Assembly (NCBI RefSeq): GCF_905371695.1
Contig: NZ_CAJPMA010000054.1
Span: forward strand, 1 to 11,658
Source of the DNA: an uncultured Campylobacter sp.
Lineage (GTDB): Bacteria; Campylobacterota; Campylobacteria; Campylobacterales; Campylobacteraceae
DNA length: 11,658 bases
Direction: 5' to 3'
Part shown: positions 1-6,456 of the stretch, piece by piece
How positions within the stretch are numbered: position 1 is the stretch's first letter
How the letters are laid out: each line of letters begins with the position of its first letter
Position numbers and translations under genes: made by a program
The notes under the pieces: model-generated
The model's database searches: none
The model's input: only the letters and a program-made list of their open reading frames with translations
Told to the model about the DNA's origin: nothing

Positions 1-3
1 GTC

Positions 4-35
4 TTATGTCAATAAATCAGTTTTATGTCAATAAA
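4..35. repeat. 13-base direct repeat (two copies, 19-base period)
   Basis: TTATGTCAATAAA occurs exactly at 4-16 and again at 23-35. Read on the minus strand each copy is TTTATTGACATAA, which contains TTGACA. The pair lies just past the stop codon of the shortened SPOR-type gene and at the edge of the window. Stacked short repeats of this kind are seen in the ends of some insertion sequences (for example IS21-type), and they could also be a regulator's binding sites. Neither reading can be decided from 65 bases. No open reading frame is supported in 1-65. Confidence 0.6.
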
Positions 36-65
36 AAGGAGTAGTTAAATAGGGATTTTCTTTCT

Positions 66-527
66 TTATTTATCCATATCTTTTTTCATATTTGTTTGGC
101 GGCAACTGTTATTATCTTTACACAAAACATCTTTTATATCTTCTATTTTTTCTTTTAATTTATTAATCATATCGTCGAATTCGTCGTTTTGTTTGCTTTC
201 TTCGGTAACGATCGGAACCTGTTCGAATAGCTGTCCTTCGGCTTTTTTAGGCTCGGCGGCGGGATCTAAGACGGGCTGCTGTCGGGCACCGTCTTTATTT
301 TGCGCGCCCGTTTGCGAAGGTAGCGGCACTAGCGCGGTCGCCAGTCTAGAATCGCCGTCTTGGCTTTGGGCGGGGTTGTCGCTTGAATTTATAAATTTCA
401 TAGCGACCACTACGACTAAAAAGATATTGATAAAAATCGCCGCATAAATAAGTATTTTTTTAGTTTTTTTGCCTTTTATTTCGTCGTCTTTATCAAGAAG
501 TATATCCCTTAGCTCTTCGTTTTCCAT
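66..527 (-). CDS. Single-pass membrane protein resembling the N-terminal part of a SPOR-domain protein; C-terminal domain apparently missing
   Basis: This is a 153-residue protein with an acidic and basic cytoplasmic N-terminus (1-24), one membrane segment (about 25-43) and a periplasmic Pro/Gln/Ala-rich linker. A charged helical stretch follows (about 114-135), then a Cys-rich tail with C136 and C142. The start region and the position after glyA and the DUF1882 gene match the C. jejuni SPOR-domain protein Cj0404, as I recall that family. Members normally run past 250 residues and end in a peptidoglycan-binding SPOR domain. Here the frame stops before any such domain, and the last roughly 40 codons are noticeably more AT-rich than the linker. 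ATG at 527 has GGAG six bases upstream and lies 10 bases after the previous stop. It may be a truncated gene, or a naturally short version. The SPOR relation is inferred from context and the N-terminus only. Confidence 0.7.
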   Translation of the reverse strand: MENEELRDILLDKDDEIKGKKTKKILIYAAIFINIFLVVVVAMKFINSSDNPAQSQDGDSRLATALVPLPSQTGAQNKDGARQQPVLDPAAEPKKAEGQLFEQVPIVTEESKQNDEFDDMINKLKEKIEDIKDVLCKDNNSCRQTNMKKDMDK

Positions 528-537
528 TTCAGCTCCA

Positions 538-1080
538 TTACATATGTTTTGACCAGCTTGCGCCGCGCTCTTTTTGATAGACCTTATACGGCAACGTCAA
601 GATATTAAATTCTTTCGGTAGCTCCATCGTCGGAAACACTCTCCACTCTTTAACCAAGCGCGAACTAAGCAGCATAGATAGCTTATTTGCGATCTGATAG
701 CCCTCGTTTAGCGTCGTGTGGCCTTTATGCACGTAGAGGTGCAGGTGCCCCGGCGTCTTGCTCTCGTAGGCGGTAAAATTTATAAACCCCTCCTCGCGGA
801 GCAAAAGCTGAGCACGGTGCCAAAAGCGCTCAGGCATCCTACCGTTGTAGTCAAAGACGATATTTTCGACCTTGTCGCCAGGCAGTATCAGCGAGTGTGC
901 GACGGTGATCTTGCCCTCGTCGTGATCTTTTATTACCTGATAGCTTAGAGGCTCGTTTATTAGCTCAAATTTATTAAAAAACGTCCGCCCCTTGTACTCG
1001 ATCTTGCTTACGATATTGTCGCGTTTGATCCAGTAGTGGCTCGTGTTCATTTTGATTAGCGCGGTGTCTATGCTCTGCAT
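538..1080 (-). CDS. DUF1882 protein (HP0184/Cj0403-like), probable primase-polymerase-like fold
   Basis: A 180-residue protein counted from the ATG at 1080; a TTG one codon upstream would give 181 (numbering below uses the 181-residue form). It belongs to the Campylobacterota family DUF1882, whose H. pylori member HP0184 also follows glyA. Its function is unknown. From memory, the HP0184 structure was placed in the Prim-pol fold. The sequence fits this: a strand ending in an acidic residue (VENIVFDYNG, D78), a helix (87-97), then SKTPGHLHLYV at 108-118, which resembles the S-x-G-x-H motif of archaeo-eukaryotic primases and LigD polymerases. Only one acidic residue stands in motif I, and I see no clear third-motif acid, so catalysis is doubtful. 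ATG overlaps the glyA stop by one base (TGATG), which suggests translational coupling. Confidence 0.85.
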   Translation of the reverse strand: MQSIDTALIKMNTSHYWIKRDNIVSKIEYKGRTFFNKFELINEPLSYQVIKDHDEGKITVAHSLILPGDKVENIVFDYNGRMPERFWHRAQLLLREEGFINFTAYESKTPGHLHLYVHKGHTTLNEGYQIANKLSMLLSSRLVKEWRVFPTMELPKEFNILTLPYKVYQKERGASWSKHM

Positions 1081-2324
1081 CAATAAGTCGCCTTATCGTA
1101 GATGATAAATTTGCTCGCAAGCTCTTTTAGCTCGGCTTTTACCCTGCTTTGAAGCTCGGCATTATTGATATCGCTTAGCACGTCGGCGATTTTATTTGCG
1201 ATGATCTCAAATTCCGCCTCTTTCATACCGCGGGCCGTAAGCGCTGGACTTCCGATGCGGATACCGCTCGTGATAAACGGACTTCTAGTTTCTCCAGGAA
1301 CGGTATTTTTATTTACGGTTATGCCAGCATTTCCAAGAGCGATATCGGCGTCTTTACCGCTAAATTCACGGTTTAAAAAGCTCATTAAAACTAGATGGTT
1401 ATCGGTGCCGCCACTAACTAGATCAAAGCCGCGTTTTACCAAAACTTCGGCTAGTTTTTTGATATTTGCTTTGACTTGCTTGGCGTAAATTTTCCACTCA
1501 GGGCTTAGGTTATGTTTAAAGCCTACCGCCTTTGCAGCGATAACGTGAACTAGCGGTCCGCCCTGGATGCCAGGGAAAATAGACGAATTTATCTTTTTGG
1601 CGTACTCTTCGTTGTTTGTCATGATGATACCGCCGCGAGGTCCGCGAAGGGTCTTGTGCGTAGTCGAGCTAACCACGTCGCAGTGAGGGAACGGACTCTG
1701 ATGCTCTCCGGCTACGACTAGACCGGCAATGTGCGCCACGTCCGCAAAGAGTATAGCGCCTACAGCGTCGGCGATCTCGCGGAATTTCTTAAATTCGATC
1801 TCGCGCGTATATGCGCTTGCGCCGCACACGATCATCTTAGGTTTTACGATTTGCGCGATTTCCATCACCTTATCGTAGTTTATGCGTCCGTCAAGCTCCA
1901 CGCCGTAGAAAAAGCTCTGATAAATTTTACCCGAACTGCTTACTTTTGCGCCGTGAGTTAGGTGCCCGCCGTGACTTAGATCCATGCCTAAAATTTTATC
2001 GCCGGGATTTAAAAGCGCGCCGTAAACGCCCTGGTTTGCCTGAGAGCCCGAGTTTGGCTGTACGTTTGCAAATTCGCAACCAAAAAGCTCTTTGCAGCGA
2101 TCGATCGCTAGCTGCTCGATCTGATCGACGTATTCGCAGCCGCCGTAGTAGCGTTTGCCAGGATAGCCTTCTGCGTATTTGTTGGTTAGGATAGAGCCCA
2201 TTACTTCCATTACTTCAGGGTAGGTAAAATTTTCGCTCGCAATCATTTCGAGGTGGTCGCATTGGCGTTTTAGCTCTAAATTTACTAAATCGAAAATTTC
2301 TTTATCGTAGCTTTGCAAACTCAT
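1080..2324 (-). CDS. glyA: Serine hydroxymethyltransferase
   Basis: This cytoplasmic PLP enzyme interconverts serine plus tetrahydrofolate with glycine plus 5,10-methylene-tetrahydrofolate, the main source of one-carbon units for purines, thymidylate and methionine. The protein is 414 residues, the normal bacterial length. Visible landmarks are LEMIASENF (25-33), NKYAEGYPGKRYYGG (48-62), NVQPNSGSQAN (88-98), DLSHGGHLTHG (115-125), FADVAHIAG (193-201) with the cofactor-ring Asp at 195, and STTHKTLRGPRGG (220-232) with the Schiff-base lysine at 224. GIRIGSPALTARG lies near the C-terminus. ATG at 2324 overlaps the lysS stop as TAATG, with AAGGAG about five bases upstream. Identification is certain. 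It lies in the middle of the fur-lysS-glyA series conserved with C. jejuni. Confidence 0.98.
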   Translation of the reverse strand: MSLQSYDKEIFDLVNLELKRQCDHLEMIASENFTYPEVMEVMGSILTNKYAEGYPGKRYYGGCEYVDQIEQLAIDRCKELFGCEFANVQPNSGSQANQGVYGALLNPGDKILGMDLSHGGHLTHGAKVSSSGKIYQSFFYGVELDGRINYDKVMEIAQIVKPKMIVCGASAYTREIEFKKFREIADAVGAILFADVAHIAGLVVAGEHQSPFPHCDVVSSTTHKTLRGPRGGIIMTNNEEYAKKINSSIFPGIQGGPLVHVIAAKAVGFKHNLSPEWKIYAKQVKANIKKLAEVLVKRGFDLVSGGTDNHLVLMSFLNREFSGKDADIALGNAGITVNKNTVPGETRSPFITSGIRIGSPALTARGMKEAEFEIIANKIADVLSDINNAELQSRVKAELKELASKFIIYDKATY

Positions 2325-3829
2325 TAATTCTCCTTGGTTTCGTTTTTTTGCGGTCTCATCGCGGGGAAAAGCACCACGTCGCGGATGGATTTTTTATTGG
2401 TTAGTAGCATCACGAGCCTATCTACGCCGATACCCTGACCCGCAGTAGGCGGCATCGCGTAGCCAAGAGCCCTCACGTAGTCCTCATCCATCTCGTGAGC
2501 TTCGTCGTCGCCGGCGTTTTTGGCTTCGATCTGTGAAGCGAAACGGCCGTACTGATCGATTGGGTCGTTTAGCTCGTTAAAGCCGTTAGCCAGCTCGCGT
2601 CCCGCGATAAACAGCTCAAATCTCTCGGCTATATCTGGATTTGCGTCGCTTCTGCGAGAAAGCGGGCTAATAGAAATCGGATAGTCGATGATAAAGGTCG
2701 GATCAGTTAGTTTACTCTCTACGTAGTTATCAAAAAGTTCGGCCTGCAAATGCCCCAAATCAAGCTTGGCGTTTGCCTCAAAGCCGTCCGCTTTGAGCTT
2801 GGCTAAAATTTTATCTTTATCGTCAATGATAGTTTCGTCTAGTCCGCCGATTTCTACGAGCGCTTTTTTGTAGCTTATGCGTTTAAACGGCTTGCTAAAA
2901 TCGATCTGCATACCGTCAAATTCGATGATTTTAGGCATATCTAGTTTATCAAGAAGCACGTTAAATAGCTCCTCGGTTAGCCTCATCAAATCGTGATAAG
3001 TATGCCACGCCCAGTAAAACTCGATGCTCGTAAATTCGGGATTATGCGTTAGGTCCATACCCTCGTTGCGGAAATTTCTATTCATCTCGTAAACAGCGTC
3101 AAAGCCGCCCACGATGAGACGCTTTAGATAAAGCTCGGGCGCGATGCGTAAAAATCTCTCCACGCCAAGCGCGTTGTGAAAGGTTACGAAAGGCTTAGCG
3201 TTGGCTCCGCCCGGGATCGGGTGCATCATCGGGGTTTCGACTTCTAAAAAGCCCTTGTCTTCGAAAAATCTGCGAATCGTGCTAACGATAACCGAGCGGC
3301 GCTTAAAATCGGCCCTAACCTCCGGATTCATTATCATATCGAGGTATCTTTGGCGGTATCTAGTCTCTATGTCGGTTAGCCCGTGAAATTTCTCCGGAAG
3401 CGGCGAAATGGCCTTTGACGCCAAAGTTAGCTCGCTAACGTGCATAGAAAATTCGCCCGTTCTCGTGACGAAAGCATATCCGCGCACGTATACGATGTCG
3501 CCTACTTCGATATTTTTCTTTACGACCTTAAACCAATCCGGATCAAGCGTCTTGTTGCTAAAATAAATTTGGAGATTGCCGTCCTCATCCTCGATATTAG
3601 CAAATATCGCCTTGCCCGCGTCCCTGATGAGCTTAACGCGTCCGGCTAGACTTACCGACTGCCCTTCGGCGCTCTTTTCTTCGGTGTCTATTATATGTTT
3701 AAATTTGAGCCTAAATTTAGCTATATCCATATCACGGCGCAAAAAGTGCGGATAGGGATTTACGCCCGCGTTTCGTAGCTCATTTGCGGTCTCTAGCCTT
3801 TGGATTTCCAGTTGATTTTCAAATATCAC
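2324..3829 (-). CDS. lysS: Lysyl-tRNA synthetase, class II
   Basis: Charges tRNA-Lys with lysine in the cytoplasm. It is 501 residues, full length for bacterial class II LysRS. An N-terminal anticodon-binding OB fold spans about 58-140 (LAGRVKLIRDAGKAIFANIED, GDIVYVRG). The class II core follows: motif 1 around 176-210 (RRSVIVSTIRRFFEDKGFLEVETP), motif 2 around 226-272 (RIAPELYLKRL, FRNEGMDLTHNPEFTSIEFY), and motif 3 at 466-493 (GIGVDRLVMLL through DVVLFPAMRP). The start is GTG at 3829, one base after the fur TGA, with a purine-rich GAGG abutting it and AAAGGC further upstream. Initiation therefore probably depends on coupling from fur. Nothing is missing from the active site as far as can be read. 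Confidence 0.98.
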   Translation of the reverse strand: MIFENQLEIQRLETANELRNAGVNPYPHFLRRDMDIAKFRLKFKHIIDTEEKSAEGQSVSLAGRVKLIRDAGKAIFANIEDEDGNLQIYFSNKTLDPDWFKVVKKNIEVGDIVYVRGYAFVTRTGEFSMHVSELTLASKAISPLPEKFHGLTDIETRYRQRYLDMIMNPEVRADFKRRSVIVSTIRRFFEDKGFLEVETPMMHPIPGGANAKPFVTFHNALGVERFLRIAPELYLKRLIVGGFDAVYEMNRNFRNEGMDLTHNPEFTSIEFYWAWHTYHDLMRLTEELFNVLLDKLDMPKIIEFDGMQIDFSKPFKRISYKKALVEIGGLDETIIDDKDKILAKLKADGFEANAKLDLGHLQAELFDNYVESKLTDPTFIIDYPISISPLSRRSDANPDIAERFELFIAGRELANGFNELNDPIDQYGRFASQIEAKNAGDDEAHEMDEDYVRALGYAMPPTAGQGIGVDRLVMLLTNKKSIRDVVLFPAMRPQKNETKEN

Positions 3830-3830
3830 C

Positions 3831-4301
3831 TCAATTGCCTTTTATATTATTTTTATTGCAATCTTCGCAAATTCCGTAAAGCTGCATCATATGCCCAGTT
3901 AGTTTAAATCCGTGCTCTTTTGCGATGCTAATTTGTCTTTTTTCGATAGTTTGATCCTCGAATTCTATGATTTTACCGCATTTTCTACATATCATATGAT
4001 CGTGGTGAGGCTTAGTGGCGAGCTCGAATTTCTTACCTTGCGAGCCGAAGCTGATAGAGGTTACCATCTCGGACTCTTCTAGCAAATTTAGCGTTCTATA
4101 AACGGTCGCGATGCCGATATTTAGTTCTGGATGGCGCTCTTTTATAAATAGATAGAGTTTTTCCGGAGTAAAGTGTTCGCCGTTATTATAAAGCGTTTTT
4201 AGTAAAATTTCGCGTTGTTTGGTATATTTTAGCCCGCTGTCGCGCAAAACTCTTTTAAATTTTTCAAGCAACGCGTCGTATTCTAAATTTTCTATCATCA
4301 T
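3831..4301 (-). CDS. fur: Ferric uptake regulator Fur
   Basis: Iron-responsive DNA-binding repressor of 156 residues. An N-terminal winged helix carries the recognition segment IGIATVYRTLNLLEE (62-76). The C-terminal dimerisation and metal domain has HHDH (99-102), the structural-zinc pairs C105-x2-C108 and C145-x2-C148, and further possible ligands H43, E93 and H137. This set matches Fur rather than PerR, Zur or Nur by overall resemblance and by position: fur directly precedes lysS in C. jejuni too. The N-terminus carries a short extension before the winged helix, as in other Campylobacterota Fur proteins. Two ATGs are possible, at 4301 (overlapping the cvpA stop as TAATG) and at 4298. GGAG lies 4 or 7 bases upstream of them, so 4298 may be preferred. 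No promoter of its own was seen immediately upstream. Confidence 0.95.
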   Translation of the reverse strand: MMIENLEYDALLEKFKRVLRDSGLKYTKQREILLKTLYNNGEHFTPEKLYLFIKERHPELNIGIATVYRTLNLLEESEMVTSISFGSQGKKFELATKPHHDHMICRKCGKIIEFEDQTIEKRQISIAKEHGFKLTGHMMQLYGICEDCNKNNIKGN

Positions 4302-4903
4302 TACTCTCCTTTTTTCATATTTGTTTCGGTTGCGTTTTCATCCATTGAAATTAACGCGTCGGTTTTATTCATATCCTTAGGACGTTGTATCGCGACGTCT
4401 ATATCGTTAGCGATTTTTTTGACGTCGATATTAGTTATCCACTTTCCGGCACTCAAAAGTACCGGATAGATCTTGCTATCTTTTACGTAGGGCTCAATTA
4501 GCGAATTTACGCCGGTACCGCTAGCTACGGCAAGTACCGCCGCAAAGGTTAAGAAAATTTTGGCGCTCCCTACGACGAATCCGCCCAACCTATCCAAAAA
4601 TCCGAGCCCGCTTAACGCGAGCATCTTTGCTAAAAATTTTCCTATTAAAAGACAAATTAGCCAAAAAACGATCCAAAGCGACACGAAAGCTACGAACTGC
4701 AACGTCGAGCCATTGTCGAATTTGTATATATTTTCGTTTATAAATTTTTCCGCGACATCCGAAAATCTAGTGGCGATGACTAGACCGCCGATTAGGCCGA
4801 TTAGGCCAAAAAGCTCTTTTATTAGCCCGTTTATTATACCCTTTACGCCCAAAATCAGCGTGAGCGCAACTACGGCGATATCGATCCAAGCACTAATTTC
4901 CAT
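4301..4903 (-). CDS. cvpA: CvpA family inner-membrane protein
   Basis: A 200-residue inner-membrane protein of the CvpA (colicin V production) family. In other bacteria the family is tied to envelope homeostasis and stress tolerance, but its biochemical role is unsettled. Four hydrophobic segments are visible: about 6-22, 28-47, 68-90 and 105-128. Before the fourth comes the family's typical GFLDRLGGFVVG (101-112). A polar tail of about 70 residues follows and ends in ETNMKKGE. ATG at 4903 lies inside the last codons of pilT (11-base overlap) with no good ribosome-binding site, so translation is likely coupled. C. jejuni and H. pylori carry the same gene upstream of lysS (Cj0399, HP0181 as I recall). 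Confidence 0.9.
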   Translation of the reverse strand: MEISAWIDIAVVALTLILGVKGIINGLIKELFGLIGLIGGLVIATRFSDVAEKFINENIYKFDNGSTLQFVAFVSLWIVFWLICLLIGKFLAKMLALSGLGFLDRLGGFVVGSAKIFLTFAAVLAVASGTGVNSLIEPYVKDSKIYPVLLSAGKWITNIDVKKIANDIDVAIQRPKDMNKTDALISMDENATETNMKKGE

Positions 4904-6047
4904 TGAGCGAAATCCCTAATATGTTTCCGAGTTCCTGTTGGGCCGTCGAGTAGCGCATCGCCATCTCTTTTGAAATATATCTATTTTGTATGGCTTTCAT
5001 CATCGCTTGCGTTTGGGTACTCATGCCGGTTACTTGTTGATTTAGCTGCATTTGCGAGTAAATTTGATGCACTTTATTTTCGCGAACCAAGTTTGCTACG
5101 GCGTTATTGTTAATTAAAATTTCGTGTATAGCTACACGTCCGCCGCCGAGCTTCGGTAGCAAAGACTGCGAGATAACCGCCGTTAGCGATACGGAGAGCA
5201 TATTTCGCACTTGTAATTGCTCGCCGCCTTCAAAGCTATCGATGATACGGTTAATGGTTTGGATGGCGGAGTTCGTGTGCAAAGTACCGAACACCAAGTG
5301 TCCGGTTTCGGCGGCCGTAATCGCCGTCGAGATCGTCTCTCTATCCCTCATCTCGCCGACTAGGATAATGTCCGGATCCTCGCGAAGTGCGGCTTTTAGC
5401 GCTCTGGCAAACGAAAACGTATCGGATCCCACGTTTCTGTGAGAGAATAACGCCTTTTTATTGCTATGGACGAATTCCACCGGATCCTCGACCGTGATAA
5501 TATGTTTTCTTTCGTGTACGTTTATTTCATTTAGCATCGCCGCTAACGTAGTAGACTTTCCCGAGCCGGTAGGCCCCGTAACCAAAATTAAGCCTTTCTC
5601 GCGCTTAACTATCTCTTTAAAAATATTAGGGGCGTTTAGATCATCTAGCGACGGGATGTGTGTAGGAATAATACGGAATGCAGCGGCCAAATCGCCGTTC
5701 ATAGTATAATAGTAGTTACCCCTGAAACGCCCGATATTGGGCAGTTCTATCGCGAAGTCAAGCTCTTTATTGTTTTCAAGCTCGCTTTTTTGCGCGTCCG
5801 TAATCATCGTATAGCAAATATCTTCTATATCTTGGCCAGTTAAAACTCCCAGTTCTAGCGGACGAAGCGTACCGTCGATCCTAATCTGCGGCTCTGAGCG
5901 AGACACTAGGTGCAAGTCGCTGGCCCTATTGTGAGCGACGGTTCTAAGCAAAGATTCTATGTCGGTGATTTTTCTGCGCGTAGTTTGCGCCGGTTGGGCA
6001 GGTTGCGATTGATGCGCGGGTTGTAAATTTTGTCCTTGATTTTCCAT
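4893..6047 (-). CDS. pilT: PilT-type retraction/secretion ATPase
   Basis: A hexameric ATPase of the PilT class, which in type IV pilus systems drives pilus retraction, twitching motility and DNA uptake at the cytoplasmic face of the inner membrane. It is 384 residues, slightly longer than usual because of a Gln/Pro/Ala-rich N-terminal extension (about 1-24). Key motifs are intact: Walker A GPTGSGKST (158-166), Asp box ITVEDPVE (184-191), Walker B IILVGEMRD (227-235), and His box AAETGHLVFGTLHTNSA (245-261). The C-terminal AIRNLIRE motif typical of PilT reads AVANLVRE (316-323), with the arginine replaced by Ala. Stop codon TAG is at 4893-4895. ATG at 6047 has AGGA a few bases upstream and follows gatC by seven bases. 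The C. jejuni operon has no pilT here. No pilin or PilB/PilC gene lies in the window, so the partner machine is unknown. Confidence 0.93.
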   Translation of the reverse strand: MENQGQNLQPAHQSQPAQPAQTTRRKITDIESLLRTVAHNRASDLHLVSRSEPQIRIDGTLRPLELGVLTGQDIEDICYTMITDAQKSELENNKELDFAIELPNIGRFRGNYYYTMNGDLAAAFRIIPTHIPSLDDLNAPNIFKEIVKREKGLILVTGPTGSGKSTTLAAMLNEINVHERKHIITVEDPVEFVHSNKKALFSHRNVGSDTFSFARALKAALREDPDIILVGEMRDRETISTAITAAETGHLVFGTLHTNSAIQTINRIIDSFEGGEQLQVRNMLSVSLTAVISQSLLPKLGGGRVAIHEILINNNAVANLVRENKVHQIYSQMQLNQQVTGMSTQTQAMMKAIQNRYISKEMAMRYSTAQQELGNILGISLNGN

Positions 6048-6054
6048 TTTTTTC

Positions 6055-6342
6055 CTATTCTATGATTTTTGGAACGACAAAGAAACGTCCTTCGCGAACG
6101 GGCGCGTTTTTTAAGATATTTTCTATCACGTCGCTTTGTTTCGCGGCATCGTCTCGCAACGGCGTTTTGCCGCCGAGAGCGCTTACGGCAGCGGTTTCGT
6201 TAGATAAATTTAACTCGCCCAAAACATCTACGAACGATAAAATTTCGCTTAATTGCCTTTTGATTTCATCTCGTTTTTCATCGCCGATTTTTAGCGACGA
6301 GAGCTTTTCTAATTTATTAAGAAGCGCGTCGTCGATTTGCAT
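6055..6342 (-). CDS. gatC: Aspartyl/glutamyl-tRNA amidotransferase subunit C
   Basis: Small subunit of the GatCAB complex, which converts Glu-tRNA-Gln (and, where needed, Asp-tRNA-Asn) to the amidated form. GatC wraps around and stabilises the GatA-GatB interface. It is 95 residues, the usual size. Family features are an N-terminal helix pair (LLNKLEKLSSLKI, 7-19; LSEILSFVDVLGELN, 31-45), TPLRDD (60-65) and the conserved tail KNAPVREGRFFVVPKIIE (78-95). ATG at 6342 has AAAGG about six bases upstream and is the first gene after the divergent promoter region. gatA and gatB are not in the window, as is usual for Campylobacter. It heads the operon that contains fur. Confidence 0.95.
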   Translation of the reverse strand: MQIDDALLNKLEKLSSLKIGDEKRDEIKRQLSEILSFVDVLGELNLSNETAAVSALGGKTPLRDDAAKQSDVIENILKNAPVREGRFFVVPKIIE

Positions 6343-6372
6343 AAAATACCTTTATTTGCAAGATTTGGGCTA

Positions 6373-6381
6373 ATTATAACA
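6373..6381 (-). promoter_or_regulatory. Probable sigma-70 extended -10 for the gatC-pilT-cvpA-fur-lysS-glyA operon
   Basis: On the minus strand the sequence reads TGTTATAAT, a perfect extended -10 (TG-n-TATAAT). The expected start of transcription is near 6366, leaving an untranslated leader of about 24 bases that contains the AAAGG of gatC. No convincing -35 is seen, as is normal for Campylobacter. It is the only good promoter candidate noticed for the eight-gene series. A second, internal promoter for fur is reported for C. jejuni, but I could not identify one here. Confidence 0.65.
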
Positions 6382-6419
6382 CACTAATCTTTAATTTTGG
6401 TATGCTTTAAATTTATTTA

Positions 6420-6428
6420 TGATACAAT
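6420..6428 (+). promoter_or_regulatory. Probable extended -10 for the plus-strand operon
   Basis: TGATACAAT is an extended -10 with one mismatch to TATAAT. It is preceded by T-rich periodic sequence (TTTAAATTTATTTA) typical of Campylobacter sigma-70 promoters. Transcription would begin near 6435, giving a leader of about 20 bases that contains AAGGA (6446-6450) ahead of the TTG start at 6457. It is divergent from the gatC promoter, and the two -10 elements are about 40 bases apart, so a regulator binding between them could affect both operons. Confidence 0.55.
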
Positions 6429-6456
6429 TACGAACTAAATTTTACAAGGACGAAAT

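Noticed and set aside
1946..2194. Plus-strand Arg/Ser-rich frame opposite glyA
   Set aside because: Shadow of the highly conserved glyA reading frame. The composition is that of an antisense frame.
6343..6456. Fur box between the divergent operons
   Set aside because: The region is AT-rich, but no convincing TGATAAT-type inverted repeat was found by eye.
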